NCBI GenBank assembly: GCA_910574835.1
Contig: CAJTDE010000006.1
Location: 124,001 to 188,000 of the forward strand
Length of the DNA stretch: 64,000 nucleotides
Direction of reading: 5' to 3'
Origin: Clostridia bacterium
GTDB taxonomy: Bacteria; Bacillota; Clostridia; Lachnospirales; Lachnospiraceae
In this document: positions 8,301-17,348 of the stretch, one piece after another
How the letters are laid out: every line of letters starts with the position of its first letter
Position numbering within the stretch: the stretch's first letter is position 1
Notes under the pieces: model-generated
Seen by the model: the letters and a program-made list of their open reading frames with translations, nothing else
What the model was told of the DNA's origin: nothing
The model's database searches: none
Position numbers and translations under genes: made by a program

Positions 8301-8531
8301 GGACGGGAGTTTCGAAAAACAGGCCGTCAGGTTTTTCCATATCTGTGTTCGGACGGTTCGCGCACACTATGTCTGCTCTTGGCGGACGAACGTTTTTAGG
8401 GGATGACAGGCTTCGCCTGCTTTGACTCTTTGTACGTTCGTTCGCCAAGAGCAGACATAGTGTGCGCGAACAGCCGGACACCTGATATCGGAAAAACCTG
8501 ACGGCCTGTTTTTCGAAACTCCCTGTCTTTG
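8301..8531 (+). repeat. Large foldback (long inverted repeat) element, copy 1, forward orientation
   Basis: A ~228-bp sequence that folds on itself almost completely. The left end begins GGACGGG and the right end finishes CCCTGTCTTTGGG. Outer arms at 8307-8338 and 8491-8521 are perfectly complementary. A conserved imperfect core follows (CCATATCTGTGTTCGGACGG on the left, CAGCCGGACACCTGATATCG on the right). Inner arms are 8363-8393 and 8434-8464, and the loop contains a small CAGGC/GCCTG hairpin. It lies between the convergent foldase and aminotransferase genes. Copies occur at 30344 and, inverted, at 51488. It could be a mobile foldback, a structured RNA or a DNA hairpin; no transposase is nearby. 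Confidence 0.85.
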
Positions 8532-8561
8532 GGGGTGTATGTTTGGAGGTGGATATTTTGG

Positions 8562-9656
8562 TTATAGTAGTTCTTTTAGGCAGGTTAGGAGGGCGGTGTT
8601 TTGGGCGGGGTGCATGAAGCAGAAGCGGATGTAGCGGTTGTCCAGGAAGGGGAAGGTGCAGCAGTTGCGGATCATCATTTTTCTTCGGATGGCGTGTTCG
8701 AAGAGATCTTCGGCTGTGACGCCTTCTTTTTCTATGCGGATTAGGACAAAATTGGCCTGGGGGTTGTAGACTTTTACGGTTTTCCAGGTGTTGAGTTCTT
8801 GGCAGATTCGGGTGCGTTCTTTGGCTGTCAGGGCTTTTGTTTGGGCGATGTAGTCTTTGTCGGAGAACATAAGCTCTCCGGCTATGGCAGCCAGGCTGTT
8901 GATGGTCCAGGGGTTTTTGACGGTGTTTATGCGTTTGATTAGATCGTCGTGGCCGGTTATGGCATAGCCTAGGCGCAGGCCGGGGGAGGCGAAAAATTTG
9001 GATACGCCTCTGAGGATTACAAGGTTGTTGTAGTAACGGGTGAGGGGGACGCAGGTGACGGCTTCGCAGTCGGGGGCAAATTCCACATAGGTTTCGTCTA
9101 CCAGGACGCAGATGTCATAGCGTTTGCAGTCGTCGAGTATTTTCCGCATGGTCTGCTGGGGGATGGCGGAAGAGGTGGGGTTGTTGGGGTTGCAGATGAC
9201 CAGAAGATCCAGGCTTTCGCTCAGGTGCTTTTGGAAATCTGTCAGATCCAAAATAAATCCGTTTTCCTCTTTCAGCGGGTAATAGAGAGAGGTTCCGCCG
9301 CCTAAGGAGATCTCCCGTTCGTATTCTGAGTAGGTGGGTCCCAGGATCAGGGCTTTTTTGGGATGCTCAAGCTGAATAAAAAGGGAGATTAGCTCGGTGG
9401 AGCCGTTGCCCACTACGATGTGCTCCAGGGGGGCGCCGGTATAGGCGCTGATCTGCTGCCGCAGGGAGGTATACTCCCGATCCGGGTAGGATGTGATGCA
9501 GTCGATTTGCTCGATGAGGGCGGAGCGCATCATGGGTGAAATTCCGAGGGGATTGACGTTGGCGCTGAAGCTTACGATCTCCTCTTTTTTGATGCCGTAT
9601 ACCTGCTCTATTTTTTCTAAGTCACTGCCGTGAAAATGATCTACATGTTTTAACAT
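8562..9656 (-). CDS. PLP-dependent aminotransferase/decarboxylase, CobD/HisC-like
   Basis: This is a fold-type I PLP enzyme of 364 residues. It begins MLKHVDHFHGSDLEKIEQVYG and continues FSANVNPLG, a pattern typical of threonine-phosphate decarboxylase (CobD) and related histidinol-phosphate aminotransferases. CNPNNPTS and the Schiff-base lysine segment GVSKFFASPGLRLGY are present, as is a conserved C-terminal Arg region. I chose the start at 9656 because AGAGGA lies five bases upstream; a longer frame adds 17 unsupported residues. No other cobalamin or histidine genes lie nearby, so CobD and HisC cannot be separated here. The coding strand is unusually A+C-rich at its 3' end, next to the foldback element. 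Confidence 0.7.
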   Translation of the reverse strand: MLKHVDHFHGSDLEKIEQVYGIKKEEIVSFSANVNPLGISPMMRSALIEQIDCITSYPDREYTSLRQQISAYTGAPLEHIVVGNGSTELISLFIQLEHPKKALILGPTYSEYEREISLGGGTSLYYPLKEENGFILDLTDFQKHLSESLDLLVICNPNNPTSSAIPQQTMRKILDDCKRYDICVLVDETYVEFAPDCEAVTCVPLTRYYNNLVILRGVSKFFASPGLRLGYAITGHDDLIKRINTVKNPWTINSLAAIAGELMFSDKDYIAQTKALTAKERTRICQELNTWKTVKVYNPQANFVLIRIEKEGVTAEDLFEHAIRRKMMIRNCCTFPFLDNRYIRFCFMHPAQNTALLTCLKELL

Positions 9657-9671
9657 TGGAGTCCTCTTTTC

Positions 9672-9709
9672 TTGTACTTTTGTTAAAAAAATGTTATACT
9701 GTAACAAAA
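9672..9709 (+). promoter_or_regulatory. Promoter flanked by an 8-bp inverted repeat
   Basis: TTGTAC at 9672 and TATACT at 9695 are separated by 17 bases, a good sigma-A promoter for the DUF5717-like operon. TTTTGTTA (9679-9686) and TAACAAAA (9702-9709) form an inverted repeat across the -10 region, a possible operator. The same stretch lies just upstream of the minus-strand aminotransferase. Confidence 0.55.
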
Positions 9710-9790
9710 TAATTATAATGTGATTTGGAGAAAATGCAATACATATATTTTATTTGCGAAGATACATATTGCGGGAAGGGATGAAGGCTT

Positions 9791-12343
9791 ATGAGGGCGA
9801 AGATTGAGCGGATTGCGGCAGGAAAGTTTGAATATGACAAGACCTCCGTGGCTTTGTCGGAGGCTTATATTCAGCTTCACTGCAGCCCGGGAGGCCGCCA
9901 GGAGGGGAGCTTTACGATTTCCTGCGGGCGCTCGGTGAAGGGGATTGTGTACAGCTCTTCCTATCGGATGCGTGTGGAGAACCGCAGCTTTCACGGCAGA
10001 AATGCACGGATTTCCTATGTGTTTGACAGCCGCGGCATGTGGGGCGGCGAAGAGGTTGAGGGGGAGTTCTGCATTGTGATGGAGGCGGGAGAGTTTCTTC
10101 TTCCGTATCGGATTCAGGTGGATGAGCACAGAGAGCCGGAGGAGGAGAGCTACGCCTATTTTATTTCGGCAGACCCAATTGAGCCGCTTGAAAAGGAGCA
10201 GGAAAAAGAGACAAATACGGTTGTGGAGATTGTTACGGACGAGCGGGATGAGGCGATGACGGGAGAGGAAGCCTTGCGCCTGACGGAACTGATTCTAAAA
10301 AGCCGCCAGCCCACCGCAGCCCAGCTTGAAAGGCTGAAAAACGCTTATCACAAGTTTGGCGGACAGGAGATGCTAAGCGGTATCTGTTCGATCCTGATCA
10401 AAAGCGGGCGTACCGATAAGGACAGCTTCTTCTGGTATCAAAGGGGCGTGCGCCTGGAGCTTAAGATCACCAATCTGTTTGAGTATTTTATGATGTCCAT
10501 TCCGGAGGATTATAAGGAACAGCTGCCGCGGAACCTGCTTTTATATTTCCGTATGGAGAATACCCTGAATAACCGGCAGAAGGCTTTTTTGTATGCGAAT
10601 ATTATCCGGTATCAGGACAGAGCCTCCGATATCTACCGCCAGTATGAGAAAGAAATAGAGTCCTTTATGTTGGAGCAGCTTTTGGAGCGGAAGCTGAGCG
10701 AGGATTTGGCTGTTATTTATGAGCGGTTTTTGGTGGAGGAGCTTTTAACCATTGATTTTGCCGAGGCTTTGGCGGATATTATGTTCCTTCGGCAGCTTAC
10801 CTGCGGGGACCCCAGGATACGTCAGGTTCAGGTGCTTTATGAGCCGCTCCAGAGGAGGATTACGGTTCCCTTAAGCGGAGGGAAGGCGCTGGTGCCTGTC
10901 TATACGCCGGGAGCGGTGATACTTTTGGTGGATGAGCGGGGAAATTGCTACACCTCCAGCGTACCCTACAATATGCAGAGGCTGCTGAAAGAACAGAGAT
11001 ATCTTGAGCGCTGCCGGGAACTGTTGCGTTACCATCAGGGGCTTTATCTTCATTTGTGTGACGGGACTTCCCGCTATCATGTGATTACAAGAGAAAATGT
11101 AGAGAATTACAAGCGGATACTTAAAATCAGCGGACTGACCGCCCGTTACAAGCAGGAGGTGCGTCAGGAGATTCTCCAGTTTTACTACGCAAACCATGAG
11201 CTTGAAGAGCTTGATCGGGAATTTTTTATTACGGAAACCACCTATATGATGCCTAAGGATCGGGCGCGGTTTACGGAGATTTTGATACTTCGGGGGCTTT
11301 ATGGAGAAGCCTGGGCTATGGTAAAAAAGCACGGCTATTCTATGGTGCGGGTAAAGCTTTTGATTAAGCTGGCGGCCTGGGCGATACGGGAAATGGAGTA
11401 CGAGGAGGATGAATTTCTTCTAAAGCTGTGTTTGTTCGTATTTCGTAATCATAAGTACAATGAAAGTATTCTGGAATATTTGGCGGGATATTATTTTGGC
11501 TCCTGTAAGGTGATGGAACAGATTTGGCGTGCAGGCGAGGAGTTTGAGCTGAATGTCTTTGATTTGGAGGAGCGGCTTTTAAGCCAGATGCTTTTTACGG
11601 GACAGTTTCTTGATTCGGCTTTTGAGATTTTCTGTAAGTATCATCAGCTTGGAGGAAAAGGGATTGTAAGTACGGCCTACTTGACATGGATTGCTTACCG
11701 GGATTTTGTGCTGGGTGAAAAGGTTCCGGAAAAAGCTTATGATTATATTGAGCAGGGCATTGCCTGGGAGGAAAATCTGGCGGATATCTGCGGCCTGGCT
11801 TACTTAAAGCATCTATCGGAAAAAGCTCAGCTTACGGAGCATCAGAGGATTCGGGCGGAGCAGATGGTGATGGGGTACATACAGCGGAGGCTTCGGTTTG
11901 GGTTTATGAAGGGACTTTTAGAGCAGCTTGGGAAGCCGCAGCTTTTGGAGGACAAGACCTTTGTGGAATATCGGACGAACCCGTCTCATAAGGTAGTCAT
12001 TCATTATGTCATTGAGACGCCCAGGGAAAAGCAGTGCAGCTATGTGGCGGAGCGGCTGTACCCCACGGAGACAGGCGTATTCGTAAAAGAATTTACACTC
12101 TTTTTCGGAGAACGGCTCACTTGGTTTGTGACGGAGGCTGCGGAGGACGGAACGGAGATCTCCACGCCGGATCGCAGCATTACGGAAGGCCGGGAGGATG
12201 CGCTGATCACGGGAACCAAGTATGCGGCTATCTACGAGATGGCCCGTTCCCTGGAGGAGAGGGATATTCCTCTTTTGGAACGGCAGCTTTGGCAGTATGG
12301 GCGCAGGCAGTTTTTGGTGGAAAGGTTCTTTTCATTGAAATAA
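9791..12343 (+). CDS. Large protein of unknown function, DUF5717-like
   Basis: The 850-residue protein resembles what I remember as the DUF5717 family of Lachnospiraceae. The N-terminal ~130 residues look like an immunoglobulin-like beta domain (FTISCGRSVKGIVYSSSYRM and the following strands). The remainder is mostly helical and looks like a long repeat solenoid. A late beta segment (VVIHYVIETPREKQCSY) may be a second Ig-like domain. There is no signal peptide and no obvious catalytic motif. It is the first gene of a compact operon with the Hsp70-like and TPR genes, behind a clear promoter. The composition suggests a scaffold of a cytoplasmic complex; function is unknown and the family name needs a profile search. 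Confidence 0.65.
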   Translation: MRAKIERIAAGKFEYDKTSVALSEAYIQLHCSPGGRQEGSFTISCGRSVKGIVYSSSYRMRVENRSFHGRNARISYVFDSRGMWGGEEVEGEFCIVMEAGEFLLPYRIQVDEHREPEEESYAYFISADPIEPLEKEQEKETNTVVEIVTDERDEAMTGEEALRLTELILKSRQPTAAQLERLKNAYHKFGGQEMLSGICSILIKSGRTDKDSFFWYQRGVRLELKITNLFEYFMMSIPEDYKEQLPRNLLLYFRMENTLNNRQKAFLYANIIRYQDRASDIYRQYEKEIESFMLEQLLERKLSEDLAVIYERFLVEELLTIDFAEALADIMFLRQLTCGDPRIRQVQVLYEPLQRRITVPLSGGKALVPVYTPGAVILLVDERGNCYTSSVPYNMQRLLKEQRYLERCRELLRYHQGLYLHLCDGTSRYHVITRENVENYKRILKISGLTARYKQEVRQEILQFYYANHELEELDREFFITETTYMMPKDRARFTEILILRGLYGEAWAMVKKHGYSMVRVKLLIKLAAWAIREMEYEEDEFLLKLCLFVFRNHKYNESILEYLAGYYFGSCKVMEQIWRAGEEFELNVFDLEERLLSQMLFTGQFLDSAFEIFCKYHQLGGKGIVSTAYLTWIAYRDFVLGEKVPEKAYDYIEQGIAWEENLADICGLAYLKHLSEKAQLTEHQRIRAEQMVMGYIQRRLRFGFMKGLLEQLGKPQLLEDKTFVEYRTNPSHKVVIHYVIETPREKQCSYVAERLYPTETGVFVKEFTLFFGERLTWFVTEAAEDGTEISTPDRSITEGREDALITGTKYAAIYEMARSLEERDIPLLERQLWQYGRRQFLVERFFSLK

Positions 12344-12391
12344 GAAATTACGGAATTTTGACGATAGAACGGTAAGTCAAAGAGGTAGAAG

Positions 12392-13486
12392 ATGGATCAA
12401 TTTGCAGTAGGTTTTGACTTGGGAAAGGATTACTCACAGATTTGCTGTTGGAATGGCGCCGCTGAAAGCCCGGTATCCGTGTCCGTGGTATCAGGGGCGG
12501 AGAAATACCGGATTCCCACGGAAAATCTGGAATTGTTTTTAAAAAAGGCTCTCCGGCTTCTTAAGCCCTACGGGAAGATTCACGATGCTTCGGCAGTCGT
12601 ATTCTCCGTGGAGACTTTGGAGGAGGGATTGGTAGAGAGGATCAAAAGGACGGCTATGCAGATGATAGGCGTTCCGGAAAGCCGGATTTATGTACAGACC
12701 CGGCAGGAGAGCTTTTGCGCCTATGTGCTGAATCAGCCAAAGGAAATCTGGCGTCATCAGGCGGTGCTTTTTGACTATGAGGGCGAGCTTCTTAAGGGAA
12801 TGATTTTAAATGTAAATCCGCGCACAATTCCTTTTCTGGCCAGAGTGGAATGTGACAAGCAATGGACCATCCCCCTTTCCGGTCTTTTGCAGCCGGAAAA
12901 AAACGAAGTCTTTCAGGAATTGATTCGTCAGATGTTTTCCAGCCGGCCCATATCGGCAGTTTTTCTGGTAGGGGAAGGCTTTGAAGAGAAGTGGTATGAG
13001 GATTCCCTAAAGCTCCTCTGCAACGGCCGGAGAGTCTTTGCCGGCAATAATCTGTACGCAAAAGGGTCCTGTTACCGGGCAATTCAGGCGGCGAAGCGGG
13101 GAGCGGCGGCTTCCTATGTGTTTTTCGGTGCGGATAAGATTTCCTATAATGTGTGTCTGCGGACGCCGGGGACAGGAAAGGGCGGCATATATACGCTCCT
13201 GAATGCCGGAGAGAGCTGGTACGAGGCCAGGGCCTGCTGCGAGGCTTTATTGTATGATGAACCGGTGGTGGAATTTTTGTTTCAGCCTATGCAGGGCACG
13301 GAAGGGTTTAAGGAAAGCATGCTTTTGGAGGGACTACCCGATCGCCCGTCCCGGGCTACGCGGCTCTATATTGAGGCGGAATTTCTCCAGGTGGATCGGC
13401 TGCGGCTTACGGTTCGCGATATGGGCTTTGGAGAGCTGTTCCCCTCCTCGGATTTGTGCTGGGTGGAGGAAGTGGAGTTAATATAG
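12392..13486 (+). CDS. Actin/Hsp70-like (ASKHA-fold) protein of unknown function, DUF5716-like
   Basis: The 364-residue protein begins AVGFDLGKDYSQICCW, which resembles the phosphate-1 loop of actin/Hsp70/sugar-kinase proteins. Downstream, VLFDYEG and VFLVGEGFEEKWYED resemble the phosphate-2 and adenosine loops of that fold. The last ~100 residues are predicted beta-rich and contain no known motif. I link it with the DUF5716 family from memory. It follows the DUF5717-like gene by 48 bases and precedes the TPR gene by 33, so the three are probably co-expressed. An ATP-dependent assembly role is possible but is inference; no partner chaperone genes are present. Confidence 0.6.
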   Translation: MDQFAVGFDLGKDYSQICCWNGAAESPVSVSVVSGAEKYRIPTENLELFLKKALRLLKPYGKIHDASAVVFSVETLEEGLVERIKRTAMQMIGVPESRIYVQTRQESFCAYVLNQPKEIWRHQAVLFDYEGELLKGMILNVNPRTIPFLARVECDKQWTIPLSGLLQPEKNEVFQELIRQMFSSRPISAVFLVGEGFEEKWYEDSLKLLCNGRRVFAGNNLYAKGSCYRAIQAAKRGAAASYVFFGADKISYNVCLRTPGTGKGGIYTLLNAGESWYEARACCEALLYDEPVVEFLFQPMQGTEGFKESMLLEGLPDRPSRATRLYIEAEFLQVDRLRLTVRDMGFGELFPSSDLCWVEEVELI

Positions 13487-13487
13487 G

Positions 13488-13506
13488 AATTATACGGAAC
13501 CGGAAT
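13488..13506 (+). repeat. Weak copy of the TTGCGGAACTGGAAT box before a ribosome site
   Basis: TATACGGAACCGGAAT matches the box consensus with a few changes and abuts the GGAGG (13507-13511) of the TPR gene. Included because of its position; the match is weaker than the others. Confidence 0.35.
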
Positions 13507-13519
13507 GGAGGCTGCTGGA

Positions 13520-14308
13520 ATGGGCGCTGTATTGATATGCAGGCAGGAACAGGCGAAAACGCCGTATTATATTGAGAGCATGGGAATCCGGCTTTACTCT
13601 ATGGAAGAGCTGGCTTATTTCCTGTACCAGAATATCTATCTGGTGGACAAGCGGATGCTCGGCGTGCGCCTGTGGGACTGGATACGGACGGAGATTGGCA
13701 ACGGAGAGCTGGCGGAACGTCTGAAAAAGGGAGCAGAGGCCGGAAGCAGTCTGCAGAATATGGTACTGACGATTCTCCGAAGCGTAGATTATTACACTCC
13801 GGATGAACTGGAGCAGCTGTCCTCCAAAATGAAGATTTTGAATACCTATCAGGAGCAGGAACGCTTAAAGCTGCGGGCGGACGAATATTTTATCAATGGC
13901 AACTATCAGGCTGCGGTGTATGAATATGAGAAAATTTTGAATATTCGGCAGAGCGAGCGCCTCGGTGTGGAATTTTATGCCCATGTATGGAACAATCTGG
14001 GCGTGTGCTGCTGCCGTCTGTTCCTCTTTGGCCGGGCGGCTAAGGCATTCCGGACTTCTTACCAGTATCAGCGTGATCCGGATGTGCTGAAGGAGTATGT
14101 ATGCGCGATGCGTCTGGGGCTTTCGGAGGAGGACTTTGAGGAAGCTATGGAGCTTCAGAATATCCGAGGGGAGCAGTTGGAAGCGCTGACAGAGGAATAT
14201 GATCGTTTGATGGAAGAGTCCGAAGAGCACCTTCGGGTGCCGCAGGAGCTTTCCGAGAGACTCTATGAGCTGGAGCGGGAATATTATAAAAATACAAGAT
14301 ATGCGTGA
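13520..14308 (+). CDS. Tetratricopeptide-repeat protein
   Basis: The 262-residue cytoplasmic protein is mostly helical. The segment from about residue 115 to 195 (ADEYFINGNYQAAVYEYEKI, then the HVWNNLGVCCCRLFLFGRAA region and ALRTSY-like helices) fits two TPR units. The tail is rich in Glu (EALTEEYDRLMEESEEHL) and may form a coiled coil. The ATG at 13520 has GGAGG eight bases upstream; an in-frame ATG at 13505 contains that ribosome site and is unlikely to be used. It is the third gene of the DUF5717/DUF5716-like operon and presumably mediates protein contacts in it. Confidence 0.65.
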   Translation: MGAVLICRQEQAKTPYYIESMGIRLYSMEELAYFLYQNIYLVDKRMLGVRLWDWIRTEIGNGELAERLKKGAEAGSSLQNMVLTILRSVDYYTPDELEQLSSKMKILNTYQEQERLKLRADEYFINGNYQAAVYEYEKILNIRQSERLGVEFYAHVWNNLGVCCCRLFLFGRAAKAFRTSYQYQRDPDVLKEYVCAMRLGLSEEDFEEAMELQNIRGEQLEALTEEYDRLMEESEEHLRVPQELSERLYELEREYYKNTRYA

Positions 14309-14388
14309 GGCAGTTTAGCTGGATAAAGCTCGCTCCGTATACCTTCCGGTAAGATAAAAAACAACAGACAGGGAGCATATACATAGTT

Positions 14389-15573
14389 ATGAAAAATGAA
14401 TACAACAAAACCATGACCGCCTGCTTCACAGGCTATATTGTTCAGGCAATTGTGAATAATTTTGCACCTCTGTTATTTTTGACCTTTCAACGCACTTACG
14501 AGATTCCCTTATCCCGGATTACCATGCTGGTCACCATCAATTTCGGCGTGCAGCTTTTGGTAGACATTCTGTCCGTAAGCTTCGTGGACAAAATCGGCTA
14601 TCGTGCATCTATGGTTACGGCCCATGTGTTCAGTACGCTTGGTCTGGCATCCCTGGCAGTGTTACCGGAGCTTTGTCCCAGTCCTTTTGCGGGAATCCTT
14701 ATCTCCGTTATCCTCTACGCAGTAGGAGGCGGGCTTCTGGAAGTTCTGGTAAGCCCGGTTGTGGAGGCATGCCCGTCGGACAATAAGGAAAAGGCTATGA
14801 GTATGCTTCATTCCTTTTACTGCTGGGGCCATGTGGGAGTAGTTGCGCTCTCAACTCTGTTTTTTCAGATATTCGGAATCACCGGCTGGAAGGCTCTGGC
14901 GCTTGTCTGGGCGCTGATTCCTTTATGCAACGGCTTTGTATTTATGAAGGTGCCGTTCGGCGCTCTGATGGAAGAGGGGGAGAAGGGGTTAAGCGTCCGG
15001 GAACTATTCTCTACCAAGCTCTTTTTTCTGTTGTTTATCATGATGATCTGCGCAGGGGCAAGCGAACAGTCCGTGAGTCAGTGGGCCTCCGCCTTTGCGG
15101 AGCAGGGGCTTGGAATCACAAAGACAGCCGGGGATCTGGCCGGCCCGATGGCCTTTGCGGTATTGATGGGCCTTTCCAGAGCATTTTATGGAAGATATGG
15201 AGACAAGATACGGTTAGAGCGCTTTATGATATACAGCAGTATGCTGTGCATTGCCGCTTATCTGTGTATCGCACTGGCGCCCAGTCCTGTGATCAGCCTC
15301 CTTGCCTGTGGGATCTGCGGCCTTTCCGTGGGAATTATGTGGCCGGGAACATTCAGCAAATCTGCTTCTGCCCTTCCCAAAGGCGGGACAGCCATGTTTG
15401 CCCTTCTGGCCCTGGGTGGTGATCTGGGCTGCTCCGGAGGGCCTACCCTGGTGGGAATGGTGTCAACTGCCTTAGACGATAATTTGAAAATGGGTATTCT
15501 GGCCGGCGTTATATTCCCCGTATTGCTTTTAGTTGGTATTATGCTTTGCGGAAATGTCCGCGAAAAAGCATAG
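14389..15573 (+). CDS. MFS transporter
   Basis: The 394-residue protein shows twelve likely membrane segments, beginning YIVQAIVNNFAPLLFLTF and ending FPVLLLVGIMLC. The short loop DKIGYRAS between helices 2 and 3 is a degenerate version of the MFS motif A. It resembles the sugar-type MFS proteins (FucP/NarK-like architecture), but the substrate cannot be assigned. It converges on the histidine kinase gene with only two bases between stops, and it lies next to a rhamnoside locus, so sugar or sugar-acid transport is plausible. GGGAG precedes the start at a rather long distance of 13 bases. Confidence 0.75.
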   Translation: MKNEYNKTMTACFTGYIVQAIVNNFAPLLFLTFQRTYEIPLSRITMLVTINFGVQLLVDILSVSFVDKIGYRASMVTAHVFSTLGLASLAVLPELCPSPFAGILISVILYAVGGGLLEVLVSPVVEACPSDNKEKAMSMLHSFYCWGHVGVVALSTLFFQIFGITGWKALALVWALIPLCNGFVFMKVPFGALMEEGEKGLSVRELFSTKLFFLLFIMMICAGASEQSVSQWASAFAEQGLGITKTAGDLAGPMAFAVLMGLSRAFYGRYGDKIRLERFMIYSSMLCIAAYLCIALAPSPVISLLACGICGLSVGIMWPGTFSKSASALPKGGTAMFALLALGGDLGCSGGPTLVGMVSTALDDNLKMGILAGVIFPVLLLVGIMLCGNVREKA

Positions 15574-15575
15574 GC

Positions 15576-17348
15576 TTATAGTTCTTCTATCCACTCAGTC
15601 GCCTTTTTCCGGGGAATTGAGATACTAAAGGTAGTGCCGAAACCCAGATGGCTGCTTAAGTCCAGAATAAAGTCCTCATGGTAAATATATTGAAGCCGTT
15701 CATAGACATTGGACAGACCGATATGGGTACGATCCTTGTCCGGTGTACGGAACTGATGGGCTTTCAGATAAGCGGCCTTTTCCTCGGAGATACCGGCTCC
15801 GTCGTCGCTGATTTCGATGGTAATGGTATCGCGGATGGAGTAGATGGTTATGTCAATCTGCCCCTGTATAATTCCGTTGTCCTTAGACAAGCCGTGATAA
15901 AAGGAATTTTCAATAATGGGAATCAAGAGGTTCTTCGGTATCTTTTCGTGCATCAGGGAGGTTTCCGCGTCAATATTGACCAGCACGTGATTTTGGTACC
16001 GGTATTTCATAATGATGTAATACTGCTCAATGGTATCCAGCTCATTTTCAATGGTTTCGAAAATAGATGCCTTTGTACTGAAGCGCTCTTTCAAAATCTT
16101 GCTCAATGCCGTATTCACGGCACAGATATCCTTTTGATCGTTCTGCCGTGCCAGAATATTAATCATATTCAGCGTATTGTAAATAAAATGAGGATCAATC
16201 TGGGTAGCCAGAAGAGAGTACTGTGTAATGCAATTTTGACGCTCATGTCTTTTGATATCTTCAATCTGGGTATTAATCTTTTCAATCATTTCGTTAATGG
16301 AAATGCTCAGCTGTTCGATCTCATCCCCCGTGTGAATCTCTGTCTTCATATCCTGTCCTGCGGAATACCGGGCAATCTGATGCGTTAGAACAGACAGAGG
16401 CTTGAGAAATTGGTTATTAATGGGAACAACGGTAAAGTAAAAAAGCAAGGGCGGAAGCAGGAAAAACAGGATAACCGTTCCAAGGACAGGGTATAATCCG
16501 GAAAAGAAATCCAGCCAGGAGGAAAAGGTGATGATAGTCCACCCGATGGAATTGATTTTTGCCATGCAATAGACGCCTTCCGCCGTATAACGGACATTTT
16601 GGGAAAATGCGCCCACAGTCTCCTGGGAGAGCGGAAGCTTCTCTGAGGAGGCGGAATAAATGGTATTGCCTGTCCGGGATAAAACCCAATAGGTGGAAAA
16701 GACGTCATTTCCCAGCCTTTGACTGTTAAAGATGCAGTCGTCAATATTATAAAACAAGGTAAAGATGTAAGCGCGGTTATTCAGCACAACCTTGCGGGAG
16801 GAAAAGATACTGTAACAGGGAAAAGATCCTTGGTTTTCAAACAGGTCATAGGGGAGAACGGCAGAATAATAGGAGTAATTGGCATTTTCCTTCAAGGCCT
16901 GATAGTAGGTATCTGCGCTGCAAAGCTCCATCGCTTTTGTAGAAGAATTGGAGAAGGAGCGCAGCAGTGTTTCATCCTCTGTCTCAATCATACAAAACTT
17001 GATTTTGGAAAAAGAGGAGAGGAAGGATTGAAGCGCCTGTTCCACAATGGCTTTATTGGAATCCGAGGGAGTATCCGCATAAACCTCAAGGAGAGACGAT
17101 ACATTGGTGCCGTAAATCATGGCGTCCATATTAGCCTGCATGGAGGACAGGGCCTGGTGATACTGGTCTGCCGTAAATTTTGCATATTCTTTTGACTTTT
17201 TCAAAGAGCTGCGAAAGAGCAGAGGGCAGAGAATAGACAGCAGCAGCCCGAAAAGCAGAAAAAAAGTCAGAAAATAGTAGGACACCACCCGGGAGGTGAG
17301 GCGCCTTGTCAGAATGTTAGAGCTTGAAAAGGTGTGGTAAAATCTCAT
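15576..17348 (-). CDS. YesM-type sensor histidine kinase
   Basis: The 590-residue membrane kinase has a first membrane segment near residues 22-45, an extracytoplasmic sensor region of ~230 residues, and a second segment near 275-300. HAMP-like and coiled-coil parts follow (QIARYSAGQDM onwards). The kinase core carries the His_kinase motif TQIDPHFIYNTLN (phospho-acceptor His), then IPIIENSFYHG and SDDGAGIS of the ATPase domain. Its start overlaps the stop of the response regulator by 4 bases, so the pair is co-translated. It is transcribed away from the sugar ABC operon and probably senses an extracellular sugar or a binding-protein complex. The signal is unknown. Confidence 0.88.
   Translation of the reverse strand: MRFYHTFSSSNILTRRLTSRVVSYYFLTFFLLFGLLLSILCPLLFRSSLKKSKEYAKFTADQYHQALSSMQANMDAMIYGTNVSSLLEVYADTPSDSNKAIVEQALQSFLSSFSKIKFCMIETEDETLLRSFSNSSTKAMELCSADTYYQALKENANYSYYSAVLPYDLFENQGSFPCYSIFSSRKVVLNNRAYIFTLFYNIDDCIFNSQRLGNDVFSTYWVLSRTGNTIYSASSEKLPLSQETVGAFSQNVRYTAEGVYCMAKINSIGWTIITFSSWLDFFSGLYPVLGTVILFFLLPPLLFYFTVVPINNQFLKPLSVLTHQIARYSAGQDMKTEIHTGDEIEQLSISINEMIEKINTQIEDIKRHERQNCITQYSLLATQIDPHFIYNTLNMINILARQNDQKDICAVNTALSKILKERFSTKASIFETIENELDTIEQYYIIMKYRYQNHVLVNIDAETSLMHEKIPKNLLIPIIENSFYHGLSKDNGIIQGQIDITIYSIRDTITIEISDDGAGISEEKAAYLKAHQFRTPDKDRTHIGLSNVYERLQYIYHEDFILDLSSHLGFGTTFSISIPRKKATEWIEEL

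Noticed and set aside
8272-8481. Short reading frames inside the foldback elements (also at 30370-30582 and 51537-51806)
   Set aside because: The long palindrome creates open frames on both strands, with similar translations in each copy; they lack ribosome sites and are a by-product of the repeat.
8562-9656. Firm call of CobD or HisC
   Set aside because: The start motif favours CobD, but no cobalamin or histidine genes are nearby and the two families overlap; left as CobD/HisC-like.
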